Shown here in pieces: positions 8,333-19,522 of a stretch of 36,966 bases of DNA. The DNA is from Diplocarpon mali (taxonomy: Eukaryota > Ascomycota > Leotiomycetes > Helotiales > Drepanopezizaceae): assembly GCA_024741835.1 (NCBI GenBank), contig JAENRP010000392.1, forward strand, positions 1,149 through 38,114, given 5' to 3'. The position numbers were made by a program, and so were the translations under genes. How positions within the stretch are numbered: the stretch's first letter is position 1; each line of letters opens with the position of its first letter. A model generated the notes under the pieces. It made no database searches, was not told where the DNA came from, and worked only from the letters and a program-made list of their open reading frames with translations.

Positions 8333-9526
8333 ATGGCCATCTACTCGGCCGTCCCTCCTCCTCAGCAGCAAACAACCACCTCCGCGTCGCCGCCAGCCGC
8401 CGCCGAAGCAGTTCAGCCCGTAGACATACCCACCTGGGCCGCGACCTCTTCTCTCGCCGCCCTCTCGATCTCGCCACCCGCAGGCGGGACGGGGGTGACA
8501 TTGAACATCCCGCTTGAGGATGAGGTGGACATGCGTCCAAGGATGGTCGGGGCCGAGAAGAAAAAGAAGGAGCGGAGGGACAGTATGAAGAGGCGAGAGG
8601 CACTGCTGAAGGGCAAGGAGGGGAGCCGTCGAAGGCAGAGGTGGGAGAATGGTAGGTGCACGTCCAACCCCCTTTCATCGCTGGTGTTGGGGCGGCAGGG
8701 GACTCCACACGGCTTGGGAAATCCGGGGTTGCATGTGGATCAGGAAATTGATGACATGGAGCGAAGTGGACAACCTGGAAGTCATGGCATTTGGACGGGG
8801 GGAGTGCAGGAAGTGGATCTTGATCTTGGCTGACAAACAACAACAACAACAACAGACCGCCTCCTCCACGTCCCCAACGCACAACCTCCCTTGCCCTCTG
8901 ATTGGGCCCCTGTGGCCACTCACCGCGTGAACCACATCCCCTACTACCTGGCCCCATTGTGGGACGCCGGTCTCCGCCACCGTGCCGACGAGCTCTCGGC
9001 CCTCAAGGCCTCTGCCCCCGCCAAACGAGCCGGCATCGTCGAAGAGCGCGGCCGCGTCCCTTCAGATCTCAAGACCAAGCTGAAGAAGAGCAAGGGTGCA
9101 AAGACGCTGCTCCAGGAACTCGAGCTCGAGATCCGCACCTTTGTCCGGGGATTTGAAACCCGACAACGACAGCGCGCTCAGGCGGGCGATCAACCGGAGG
9201 ACATGGATTCTGAAGACGAGGAAATCGTCTTCATTGGCCGCGATGCTTCCGGCAGGGGTATCACCATGAGTGACGAGGTCAAGGATGTCATGGAGGAAGA
9301 GCTGCAGCGCGAAAAGATCGTCTATGAAGGTCTGGCGGGCAGTCCCGAGGGTGGCTTTGCGAGGTGGCTGGTGCATAGCCTCGCCGGCTACTATGGATTA
9401 GTGAGCTGGAGCGAGACCCAGGGAAGCCCGGCGAAGAGAGTCGCTTTTGTGGGGATGAGGAGCGGGCGAGGAGACGCTCGTGGAGAGGTGGAGGAGATGC
9501 CACGGCCACTCTGGGGAATGGTCTAA
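8333..9526 (+). CDS. R3H-domain protein with R3H-associated N-terminal region
   Basis: Two exons, 8333-8651 and 8856-9526, give 329 residues. The intron (8652-8855, 204 nt) starts GTAGGT, has a CTGAC branch-point candidate near 8830 and ends in a CAA repeat plus CAG. Joining restores the block DRLLHVPNAQPPLPSDW, typical of the R3H-associated N-terminal family in fungi and related to animal R3HDM4. Residues about 75-105 are strongly basic (KKKKERR, RRRQRW). The C-terminal R3H motif is visible as R276-x3-H280 within RWLVHSLAGYYGLVSWS, followed by PAKRVAFVG. R3H domains bind single-stranded nucleic acid, so a role in RNA or ssDNA binding is likely; the specific function is unknown. An acidic patch (EDMDSEDEE) lies mid-protein. 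The gene appears intact and alone, with no operon-like neighbour. Confidence 0.88.
8834..8853. repeat. CAA trinucleotide repeat at an intron acceptor
   Basis: A short (CAA)n run sits immediately before the acceptor CAG of the R3H-gene intron, between the CTGAC branch-point candidate and the splice site. This is in place of the usual pyrimidine tract. Confidence 0.85.
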
Positions 9527-11475
9527 CGACCGAGCTTTTGCTCTTCTCTCGGGCCAGCGAGCCCCTCGGCTCGAGATTCGAGGTCGGAGGCCGGGTGGTG
9601 CCGCCGGGGTACTCTGTATGAGTGAGGTCTGGTTGAAGTTTCTTCACTTTGCATGTTTTACTCTTCTCGTGTCGGCTGCCGTGTACGATTCGAAATTTTC
9701 TGCGCATCTCTTTCGCTGGAATTGGATTACATCTTCTCTATGCTAGATGGCTTTGCGAGTCATCAGCCATGTTCTCAACTGATGCGAGGGACCGCTAAGA
9801 CTATACGTTTCAATCTAGAGCTGGAGCCAGAGTATGACTCTGACCGCAGAAGCCAGATATTAATACCATCACAGATCTGACTCCACGTTCCGCGGTAGTG
9901 CCCGTTACACTTGCGCATGCGTAACTCCATCACCCGCCTGCTTGCTCATTTTGTTTTTCGAACACCCCTCGCCTGGCGAGGCTAAGAGTAGATAGGTCCC
10001 TAGAATTCCATCCTGCACGGAGCAAGGTGGAAAAGCAAAGAGGATATGTGCATAAGATATTGCAAGCAGAAGAGAACGATATCTAGAGAGGAACTGAGCC
10101 GTCTTGTGTCTGGCTGATCGGGAGTGGCCCATCATTGTCGCCGTGTCACGAGTTCTTCCCCGCGTGAAGATGATCGATACAGGGAAATGGCAGCGGAGAC
10201 GACCACGACAACAATCCTGCTCCAGCACGTTCTGCCAGGCAAGTCATTCCCACCATCATCTGGTCTTGGAAGCAGATCTCGGCATTTGATTTGTTCCTTG
10301 CCGTCTCTCATCCGCCATCTTTCGAGCGCATACCAGAAGCGATGGCGCTCGTGAGTTGAAAACTAAGGAGGCTGTCTCTGGTACATCTAAGCGCCTTACT
10401 GGGTTTTGCATCGAACAGAAGAGCATTGGTTCTCGCCTCGGCCTCGCATCTCCTTTCACTTGACGGGGTTCTCGTCTGGATCCCTTCTTTTGACTATTGG
10501 CTCTTGCGTCGGTCCATATCTGCCTTGAATGGCCGAGTCGGCGGTTTGCTACGACGCTCTCATCAGCCTGCGAACCAGCACCAGCCTGGCGACGAGAGTC
10601 GCGTGGAAATGACAGCACAAACGGATGCAAAGCAGCTTCACTCGTGTCTCGCATCGCTTGACCCGTCCTACCATCCCACTATCACGTCTCGATTAGAATC
10701 GATCGCACATTCTCCGATTACATGACACCGACCAAACCCACGATCCTTGTGCTGGCCAACCCGCACACCGTGTTTTTTCTTCTCTCAGGATCGCGGCTCT
10801 GCACTGTGGGCAGGTCCAACAGGAAGACTGCTTAAATAGCAAATCCCCATCCCCATTCCCAGAAGATCATGCTCTCTCAAGTCGGTCCTGGAAGCGGGTC
10901 TGCTCTGGTCAGGAATCAATAGACGTGTGCATTGGATTGGCAGAGATGCGCCTTCACCCACTCTCTTGCTGCGGGCAGCTGATCGGATCCGCAGAATAGC
11001 TCGTGGTTATGGACGAGCCAAGTCAAGCCTTCTGCGACGGCTCGCTGCTCGCTGCTCGCTCCCAACTGCGTTGGATTCTGGCGAGTCAATAGATGGCTCG
11101 CTCGCCGGTGACTGGTGAGTGGAATACGACGTCGGCGGTTCTTTTGCCCGCCCGCTCGCCTTGTTTGGGCTGGTTGTCTGCTTTGCGACGTCGCTATTAA
11201 GTACTCTACTCTATTATATTTGTTAATTCTAAAATTATCCTTGCGTTTGGTAGAGAGAAGATGCTTGCGCGCTGGTCCTATCCAAACTTCTCGCAATCTG
11301 GCCAGGGATTCTCGTCAGCGAGGCTTTCTCCAACAGGCCTTGCATGCGGAATCGCATTTGGGCATTCTGTCTGGTAGTCGTGCTGCTACCGGCTGGCGAC
11401 ATCCTGCCATGCAGGATTGGCTGTTTGCCTTTCGAGTTCGCGGCTGGGTCTTACCTGGCTCGCTTTCAAGGGGTA
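9527..11475. other. Long intergenic region, nothing identified
   Basis: About 1.9 kb downstream of the R3H gene. Frames of 60-130 codons exist on both strands, but none shows a recognisable domain, signal peptide or convincing start context. I see no tRNA-like fold and no transposon ends before the LTR pair at 11,481. Confidence 0.45.
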
Positions 11476-11480
11476 TATAA

Positions 11481-11586
11481 TGTTAGAATATACAAGGATT
11501 GGAGATTAAGGCTAATGTAATCATACCTTGTATATATACTCCTGCAGCTCCATAGAACTCAGAACATATACCTTTAGATTCTGTCA
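11481..11586 (+). mobile_element. Solo LTR of a Ty1/copia element (plus orientation)
   Basis: This 106-bp sequence begins TGTTAGAATATACAAGG and ends CTTTAGATTCTGTCA. These termini match the LTR ends of elements A and B further right, read in their coding orientation, while the middle differs, so it is a related subfamily. No internal retrotransposon sequence adjoins it. Left flank is TATAA (11476-11480), right flank GTTAC (11587-11591), so it does not have its own target duplication. Confidence 0.85.
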
Positions 11587-11601
11587 GTTACACACGTTAT
11601 A
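11587..11601. other. 15-bp spacer between inverted LTRs
   Basis: The spacer reads GTTAC-ACACG-TTATA. Its left five bases are the reverse complement of the five bases after the second LTR (GTAAC). Its right five are the reverse complement of the five before the first LTR (TATAA). Confidence 0.9.
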
Positions 11602-11698
11602 TGATAGAATCTAAAGGTGTAGATTCTGAGTTCTATGGAGCTGCAGGAGTAATATACAAGGTACGATTACGTCAACCCAATCCGTGTATATTCCAACA
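11602..11698 (-). mobile_element. Solo LTR of a Ty1/copia element (minus orientation)
   Basis: A 97-bp LTR in the opposite orientation to its neighbour, starting TGATAGAATCTAAAGG and ending TGTATATTCCAACA on the plus strand. Together with 11481-11586 it forms a long imperfect inverted repeat around a 15-bp loop. The shared core includes GTTCTATGGAGCTGCAGGAG and its complement. The right flank is GTAAC (11699-11703). Confidence 0.85.
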
Positions 11699-11703
11699 GT
11701 AAC

Positions 11704-12379
11704 TGCTCCCTTTGCTTGGCTGGATCTGTTCATCAGCCTTCTTCTCAGGAACAATCGAGTCTGGAGTCTGAGTCCACGCTTGTTTACATCTTTCCCGTGG
11801 GACCAAGCCGGTACCGTTTTCACCTGATGGTTTATATCCACTCGCGCCCAGACCGTAGTACCTGGCGAGAGCTGCGAACAACCGTCGAGTTTTGCCGCAG
11901 GCAGTGCGACATGTCTCAGTGCAAGGAGATCGGTACCACGTATCGAGAGTTCTCAATTGCTTACGTTGTTACTCAGCTCCCCAAACACCGGTGCAAACAC
12001 CTCATCTCGAACCGTTTCTCCCCCTCAAGATAACTGCAAGGAGACAGAATACTGCAAGGGTGGGTTCTTGAGACGACCAGCTGTTGTAGAGATAGCTGGC
12101 ATCGGCGGCTGTGAGCAGCCGCTGGGCCAGATTGCAGCAACAGGTCGTCTCCCGCGCTACATGCTCCTGCCAGCTAGATGGCGGTTCTCTCGATGCTACC
12201 GATCGTGGGATTGCGTGGAACCAGAAGCGACATCCGCTCGGCGGGACGCGACCTTGACGGGATTGTGCTCTTGACAGCAGCAAGGGCCGCGACGGCGATA
12301 CCTCCCGTTCTCCAATCTCTCCCTGCCGAACGGATTCCCAGGTTTTCCTATTATTTTTTTACTTTTTTCTTTCGAAAAA
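11704..12379. other. Intergenic, nothing identified
   Basis: No recognisable gene. A T-rich tract at about 12350-12371 precedes the small ORF at 12380 and could be part of its upstream region. Confidence 0.4.
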
Positions 12380-12649
12380 ATGAGCTCAGAAGTGCAATCC
12401 CTGGATAACGAACTCCCTTCGCCCAGAGTAGCAACCATCTCGGCGTACTCGAGCAGGATACAGCTCAAGCCCTTGGGACCAAGCGACATATGCAGCCTCG
12501 TCCGTTCTTATCTCAAAGATGCAAGCGTTGATAGCCTCGTCGCATATGCTCAGGAACAGGTAAAATCCACTGGTCTCACGATGACTCTCCCTTTCAAAAC
12601 AGCACGCGCCACGCTTGCTAGCCAGACCATGCGTGCTTTGAGGGTTTGA
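12380..12649 (+). CDS. Small hypothetical ORF, 89 codons (weak)
   Basis: The ATG at 12380 is preceded by AAAAA, a good fungal start context, and by a pyrimidine-rich tract. The 89-residue product (MSSEVQSLDNELPSP...) has no signal peptide, membrane segment or domain that I recognise. It is polar with a helical-looking middle (SDICSLVRSYLKDASVDSLVAYAQEQVK). No other gene is within 1.4 kb on either side. A chance open frame is as likely; the start context and balanced composition are the only arguments for it. Confidence 0.25.
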   Translation: MSSEVQSLDNELPSPRVATISAYSSRIQLKPLGPSDICSLVRSYLKDASVDSLVAYAQEQVKSTGLTMTLPFKTARATLASQTMRALRV

Positions 12650-14119
12650 GATGACGATCCCCTTGGTTCGCGTAAACCATATTCGACTTTCATATGCGCT
12701 TTGTTGATAACGCACCGCCCTCTTTCCTCTTGACGATAAAGTCCCGTGGATGGTTCTGATGATCTGTAAATCCACAGGGGTCGGCTGTTCTCACGAGTTG
12801 ATCAGCCAGTCCAAGTCCCGAAATGCACGGCTCCGATGCCCTACGCCGCAAGCCGAGAATTACGCATAGAAACGCCACATGGGGTGAGTGTCTGGAGGGG
12901 CCTGAACGGCCAGAAGCATTACCCGCACGCTGAGCTACACTGGTAAACCCAAGAGCACTCTGCTTTTGCTCAACTACAGCACGGCTGCAACAGCCTTGGC
13001 TGGAGCACGAGAAACCTGTGACTATCTCCTCGTGCGGTAATCTTGGCAGTAGCATATAAAAGACCTCCGCTTGCCGCACGGTGACGATAAAGAGCAGGTC
13101 CTAGAAAAAAAAGCGATTGAGCCCTGTGATTCCCGCCTCTGGTGCGCGGCTCGTGGTTCTAGCAGGGCTGGGAAATCCAATGTGAACTTGGAGTTGTCTT
13201 TTCCTCAAAGAGGCAACAAACACCAGGACTAACAGCCGCTTCGCGAGCCGGTGGACCGAAGGTCAGATCCTCTCCAATACTTAAGCCGTAGCCCCCTGAG
13301 GTACGAGCTAAATGCCCGAATTGGAGGAGGTGGTGTTCCGGGTTAGATTCCCTCCTTGCTCCTGGTGAGATGTGCCTCGTGGGACGAGCTAGGAGTCGTC
13401 TGCCGAAGTGACTGAATGATGACCGGCTACGTGTAGGATCAGTGGAAGAGGGATCGACACGCGCCAGCTGCGTGGGGGAGCAGCCGTCTGAGTGCTATTG
13501 AAGCAGATGGACTCGGTCGAGGTTCGGGCGATACAGACTGTCGTATCCTGCCGAGGAGGCAGTATCGTATGCGACCCCTTTGAAGCGAAAGATGGTTGTT
13601 CTGATTGACATCGGGAAGCAGTTTGAGAGTATGATCGAGGTCGAGGTCCACGCTCATGAGGTGTTTCCGGGTAAGCGTCCATCGGGAGTCTGGTTCCAAA
13701 CAGCACGGAGCTTGATGGCTCGTGTGAGCTCTGATCTGGTGACCGCGACATCACGCCCTGAATTGAACCTCTTCGCCCTGGCTGGATGGGTAGGGCTGGC
13801 ACCACTCAGCAATCATACCGCTAGCCACTCGTTTCGTCTCTCGGGCCCAGAATCAGGTATGTGGACAGTGTCAAGACGGCTGTTCACTCGAGGTGAAATC
13901 CACCAGGCATCAACTCCAAGCAAGACAATGGAATAGTTTTCATTCCGAGCCGGAACTGAGCTACCGGTTTGTATTGGGAGGATAAATGAGTGCCGCAGGC
14001 TAAGTTCAATGTAGTAAGAAGGGTATAATTGAGCAAGTGCGCCGCCTATCTCGAAGCAAACCCACGCCAGAATGCCGACGCAACTCAGACGAGAACGCGA
14101 AACAGCCGCAAACGAAACC
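12650..14119. other. Intergenic, nothing identified
   Basis: Several frames above 85 codons on both strands overlap each other without any recognisable motif. The right end probably holds the 3' UTR of the leftward surface-protein gene. A GGTTAGATTCC sequence near 13344 resembles a tRNA B-box but lacks the invariant C and a foldable partner. Confidence 0.4.
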
Positions 14120-16057
14120 TCACATCTTCGAGGATTCTCTACGAGTCCTGTTCTGCCTGAACTGCGCGGGACTACGCAGGATAGGGACATCCTCACCGAC
14201 AACCTCGTCGACTAGGCGATACCGCTGCACGCCATCGCTCACACTCTCCCTAGAGCTCTCCGAGCCGGCTATTGTAGCCGACACGCTCGCAAGAAATTTC
14301 TCCCTCATTGGGCTGCGAGGCGGAACGATCCATTCTGGGCTGCTGTCTCCATTGCTGGCCTCGATCTGCGCACTGCGTTCGCGCACGCTCAGGCCACGGG
14401 GGCACCATCCAGCTGGTTTGATGCGCATGGAAGATGTTCGGGGCCGTTGGGCGCGGAGGGCCTCTGTCGTGATGCTCCAGTCTGGACGTCGGGTCCGCGG
14501 AGATCCACCGCTGCCACCTCGGAGTAGCATCGGTGCTCCCGCAGTGGCTGTTGGGAGGTCTCCGACATGAGCATGGGTATCTGTCTCAGCTTGGGCGGTG
14601 CTGCTGCGCCGTTGTGGAAATTCTTCGGTCTCCAAGGACGCAGCTTGAGGTGTCAATCTGCGCGTTGGCGATGGTGGGTATCCGTTGTAGAGAGCCCCCA
14701 AGCCAGCACTGCTTCCTGACTGTCGCCGAGATGGTGAGAGGGGCGGGGATTGCTGTGAAGGGATGCTGGCGTATAGAGGCACGTGCTGAGTCGGCTGGGC
14801 CTCATTCTCACTTCCTGGAAGGCTGGCTGTAATCGCTGATACCGCTTCCTGCGGCGGTGGTTTCCTGGAGCTGAAATCGTCCGGGCTGGTACGGCGAATC
14901 CGTTGAAACGGGCCAGGATTCTGTGGCTTTCCACCATGGTGCTGGATTACAAACGATAGGGCTCTTGCTTCCTTTCGCTGTCTTCTTCGTCGACCGAACC
15001 AGAGAGCAAATCCAACAATTGCTGCAAGTCCGAGGATTCCTCCTATGCATGCAGCGATCAATGACCCTTTATTGAGACCCTTGTCGGATGGATCAGTCGA
15101 GGCACTCGTTGCTTCTGCTGACGTCGCAGTCACTTTCCCTGCCACTGCGATGCTTGGAATTTCCGTGGAGCTGCTTGATTTGAATGTTCCCAGAGTGGTA
15201 GATGGAATCGAACCGTGACTAGTGCTGCTGCGTGAGATACTGTAGCTCGATGGTAACAAAGGCAGTGTAGACGAAGGCAATGTCAACACCGAAACAACAT
15301 TACTTGGAGAGGGCGATATGGCGCTCGTTGCCGCTGTAACCGGGCTGAAGTTCACGCCAGTGAACACTACTTGCAAAAGCATGTCCGGGGCTTGACCGGA
15401 GTAAGTGGTCTCTACCGAGGTTGCGTCCTCGGACGCACCGCAGCCATATTGATAGTAGGCCCCAGGGTAGGTATTCCGATAACATTCATCACCGCCAGAG
15501 CTGCAATGGTCAGTAAATCAGCAGGTTCCGTCCGGAAGACTCGAACGGCGTACCAAGTATAGACTCCATTATCCTGCAGCCCCTCGTTCGGCACCCATCC
15601 TGCACTGTTTTTATCCACTTTGATACATTTAGCCTTATCTTCATCAACGTACCAGGATTCGGATGGTTTTCGGGATCCCGGATACCAAGACTTGGATTCT
15701 GATACCATCGGAGAGAAGAGGGGAGGCGACAAACATACCACAGCTGGAATAGACACCCGACGTACAAGGGCCATCGGTTCCACAACATCCGACAACCGCA
15801 TGTATGGTATCATATATACAAAAAGATCCAGCTGAACATACAGCAGGTATTGCCGGGTCCCCTCCAATCCAGCCGCAGACCCTCGCATCGACCGTGGTCT
15901 TCTTGAGCAAATTCGCCGGGGTACCAGTGACAGCTGTTGGCCTTGGGGACCATGTATCTTCCCTATACACATCTGTTTTTTGGGCTCCGGTCCAAGGAAG
16001 CGCACTTAAAAGGCGGAAGGTATAAGAAAGTAACAGCAGCAATGACGAGGACGGCAT
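14120..16057 (-). CDS. Single-pass surface protein with Cys-rich ectodomain
   Basis: Three exons on the minus strand, 16057-15739, 15698-15554 and 15500-14120, give 614 residues. Residues 1-25 form a signal peptide (poly-Leu core). The ectodomain has the fungal pattern CGW-GGD (C61), C74, C80, GCC (C91, C92), C98 and C106, and later GDECYRNTYPGAYYQYGCG with TYSGQ. A Ser/Thr-rich stalk follows, then one membrane helix at about 301-324 (SLIAACIGGILGLAAIVGFALWF), an RRRRQRK stop-transfer and a long disordered, Ser/Pro/Arg-rich cytoplasmic tail. Such proteins are common in Pezizomycotina and resemble cell-wall stress sensors in layout, but no ligand is known. The second intron (53 nt) is well supported by the Cys-block join. 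The first is only 40 nt, short for this group. ATG 16078 is an alternative start. Confidence 0.75.
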
Positions 16058-18173
16058 CGCAAAGATATCTGGGGCCATAAAATGACGAAAGATACTGTAT
16101 GCAAGACCGCCAAAAGGAGCCACACAAACACGACGGCGACAACAAAGTGAGAACGAGAGTCCAGCTCTTATGTGGGGGCAGCGTGTCCTATCTATGAGAG
16201 TCTGTGATATCTGCGTAGCTGTGCCGCAGGCTGTGATGCAGGTTGAGCAATGGCTCTGTCGGCACACCCCCACTGGGAGAAATGGGCATCCCAGCCGGCC
16301 GGGGCCAAAGCATCATTAGACAGTGAATGCAGGATCCAGCATGAAATCCAAGACGGAACCAGTCAGCTTTCATCCTCCGAGGGCTCTGGAAGTGTGTTTC
16401 GGGGCTGAGGTGAGGTTATACCCATGGCGGATGCTGAGCCACATCTCACAGGTTCCGCGTAGGTCGCCTCCGGGAGGAGGTTGCCCCTTTGCCTGGTGCT
16501 ACTGCTGGCCCCGCGATGTCCCAGCACCTCGCGGCATATCAAAATGTGGAGAGTATCTGGGAAGTTGGATCGAAGCACGTTGGGGTCTGGATCTGATCTC
16601 CCCGCCGGTTTGAACACTGGCTGTTGAAGAATGAAGGTTGGCGAGCTGGGCGACCTTTGGGGGCCTTTCCTTAGCGTGACTCGCTTATTTCCTTAGCGAC
16701 ATTTCTATTTTTACTTCCCCTCCGTCGCGACTTGTCGTCCTCCACATATCAGGCCTGCATGTCATATTCCGCCGAACCGGCATTACAAACTCGATGCTTC
16801 TCTGCCGGTGAGTTCTAGAGCCAGGGAGTCTGCGGTGATGACTCTAGAAACCGAACAACTCGGCTAGAATTTATCCCAGACCTCAAGGTAATCCCTAAGC
16901 ACCTGTGATCGAACTGCGCAAAGCTCCATGTTGCGCCTTGGGCCGTCGGAGTCAGTCCATAATATTCCGTAATGGAGACTTTGTCGACGCATCTTGTTAC
17001 TCGGTACCTCGTACACGGCGCTCAGACCTGGCAGTGGCTGTGGTGCTGAATGCCTTCTTGTTTAGCCTTGAGCAATCTATACACAGTATCGCGAGTAGGG
17101 TTTCCTCCAATGATGGGGTGCCTTTTCAAGTCATATTTGATTTCGAATTCATCTCTTGTTACGCTATATAGTATTCGGCGCAATACAGCATTCAGCAACG
17201 TCCTTCATAACAGGATTTTTTGAAGAAAAAAGTGTAAAACGAAATATAAGATAACAGAATGCACAACTCTCGCGGATTCCCGCATCCACGAAGAGTTCTA
17301 AACATGGCACCTCCCGCAGCATTTTCTTCTATATAGAGAGCTCATATGTACTCTCAGGAGTGGACAGCCTCGAAGTGGCTGTAGTATTTCACGGCGCGAG
17401 ATTGGTCGCCTACCCGCCTGGCACAGCCGCCCGTTTTCAGCTGCGCCTTTGTCCTTCCACCGAGTCTAAGATATCTTGAAATCTTTCCGACATACTCTAC
17501 AGGCCAAGGCTCTCAGCGTCGAACCGACTGCCCCCCATGTTAACGTTATAACGCAGGTATATGCGGCTCGGCCCTGAGTTGGTTTGGCCTGTGCAGTGGT
17601 AACGGGGTTATTCGGGGGGGATTGTGTCTTCGACTAGAAGGAAATTACTTGAAAAAGATGCTGATTTACTCTTAGTACCGCTGGCTTTGTTTATTGTCGT
17701 CCGGAATCCCGATCGCTTCTCGGGCTTTCGATGCATACAGAATTCCTACTTCGCAAATAAGAGACCTCTCGGCTCTGAACTCGGTCTTAGGTTGGTCTAA
17801 AGTTGAACCAAACTCTGCAAATGCCCCAAGCCGGCCTCTCAATCTTGTAGGAATATATATCGATTGGTTCACTACAAGACCAGGGCTGTGAAAAAGCATC
17901 TGGGCGGAACGTGCACGAGTCTCTTATTGTTTGCGAGCCCAAACCATGAGCCACTTGAAGTTTTGTGCAATACAATGCGACTTCTTGTGAGGGCTACTGT
18001 GTAGAAAGTATAGATGATATCCCACTCTGAAATTCTCGGTCTAAGCTTTAATACTTAGATGCCGCAGGCTCCTGGAATGCATATTAATGTACTGGCTTCA
18101 TAGAAAACACAGCTATGCAGGAGATGCGGGCAACGAAATCCCTTCCCACCATAGCGACCGTGCCCACACCCCT
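16058..18173. other. Intergenic, nothing identified
   Basis: About 2.1 kb between the surface-protein start and the phosphatase stop codon. It should include the promoter of the first and the 3' UTR of the second. Small open frames (for example 16905-17171 and 17694-17891) have no recognisable features. No tRNA or transposon end was found. Confidence 0.45.
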
Positions 18174-19048
18174 CTAAGCCTTCGAAGTAGCAACATCGTG
18201 CACGCTTGTTTTCCCCGACACAATGTCTTTCAAAACAGCCAAGATCTCGGAAAAGTCACGGAACTTCTTGAAGGGAACATTCTCTCTCTCCAAATACGTC
18301 ACAAGATCTGCCTCGATATCAGCTTAAAACCGAGACGACGACGACCGGTCGGACCCTACCGCAGCCTTCTCGAGCAAAGAGCAGATCTGTGCCCTTCGCA
18401 GCAGAGAAGTCCGACACGCCGTCCCCGGCATAGAACATAGTGGGCCGCTCGTTCTCCGGAAGCGCAGCGTAGGGCTTGATGTGCAAGGACTTGTCGTGGC
18501 CGAACGAGCTAGCATTGCGATGAGCCAGATCTCAACCGAAGGGTCCGCCGGCGTTACCTGTCATCACGATATGTGATCTCCCACCCCCCAGCATCATTGA
18601 TGCTCTTCCCCGGCCGCGGTGCAACGTCGTTGCTCATGATAGGCAAGCTGGCCGCCTCCTCGTCGCCCAGCAGGTGCGCCAGCAGAGCCCGAATGATCGG
18701 CTCCATACCGCCGCTCAGCACCACCACTGGGATGCCGTGGGTCTTGGCCCACGCATGGAACTCGCGGAAGCCCTCGTCGAGCGTGATGCTCTGCAGCAAG
18801 GCGGCGACGCACTCGTCAAAGGGGAGTTCAACCCCGTCGAGGAGCTCCTTGAAACCATCCCGGAATGTTCGTCGACCGAACAGGATGTCGTCGAAGACCA
18901 GTCTGCGCTCGGCCGGCCCGACACCAAACTTCTCGATCATGAAGTCGTTGCTGTCCTGCTGCGTGATCGTACCGTCAAAGTCGGTGAAGAAGATGAATCG
19001 GCTAGAGCCGAGCGCGGGAAGCGCTGCATTTGTCGACGGAGCGACCAT
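18174..19048 (-). CDS. HAD-superfamily phosphatase (phosphoserine-phosphatase-like)
   Basis: Three exons, 19048-18558, 18508-18360 and 18307-18174, join in frame to 257 residues; introns are 49 and 52 nt with GT-AG ends. All HAD motifs are present. Motif I is FTDFDGT with D23 nucleophile and D25 acid/base. Motif II is VVVLSGG (S112), the conserved Lys region is SSFGHDKS (K170), and motif IV is GDGVSD (D193, D197). The layout matches the small fungal phosphatases related to yeast YNL010W and to the diketo-methylthiopentane-phosphate / phosphoserine phosphatase subfamily, which hydrolyse small phosphorylated metabolites in the cytosol. The exon 2-3 junction gives LLFAREG-C-DLVTYLERE, close to the family pattern, supporting the model. 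The gene looks intact although it ends only 339 bp from the transposon stack. Substrate not determinable. Confidence 0.9.
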
Positions 19049-19386
19049 CCTGAGGCTCGTTTGGATCTGGTCAAAACTTCTGGACGTCGTGATATTGGGA
19101 TCTGTTTGGTCATGGTGAAAGAGTCAAAATGAGTTGAGTGGGATATTCGGTGATTTGTGGACTAAGCGAGGAGGGATCCACCCGCTCGAGATCCATAATA
19201 ACTGTTGGCAACAAGTTGAGACCGAGTAGCTCTCTAGATCGCGATACGACCTTGCTGGTTGTGTTGCAGATGAGATCTCAACGGGGCTCTATGAAAGAAC
19301 ATGTTAATGTTAAAGATAATGTACTCAAGATAAGATCAAACCTCTTAGACACTGCTTAGCGAGGCAGCTAGCTCAGGAGCTGTATC
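19049..19386. other. Upstream region of the phosphatase gene, up to the transposon edge
   Basis: This 338-bp stretch is all the host sequence between the phosphatase start codon and element A, so the promoter must lie here or extend into the LTR. The last five bases, GTATC (19382-19386), should be the left target duplication of element A. Its right partner lies outside the window. Confidence 0.5.
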
Positions 19387-19510
19387 TGACAGAATCTGAA
19401 GGTATAGATTCTAGTTCTAGAGAGCTGAAGTAGTATATATACAAGGTAGGCTTACCAAGCCTTAGCCTCCGCTCCGTGCGGTAATCTCTGTACCTTGTAT
19501 ATTTCTAATA
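19387..19510 (-). repeat. 3' LTR of element A (124 bp)
   Basis: On the plus strand the LTR starts TGACAGAATCTG and ends TTTCTAATA, where B has CTAACA; the last CA has become TA. It is 10 bp shorter than the B LTRs because it has one copy of GTAGGCTTAC where B has two. The minus-strand polypurine tract TAGTAGGGGGCA lies immediately to the right (19511-19522), fixing the orientation. Confidence 0.9.
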
Positions 19511-19522
19511 TGCCCCCTACTA

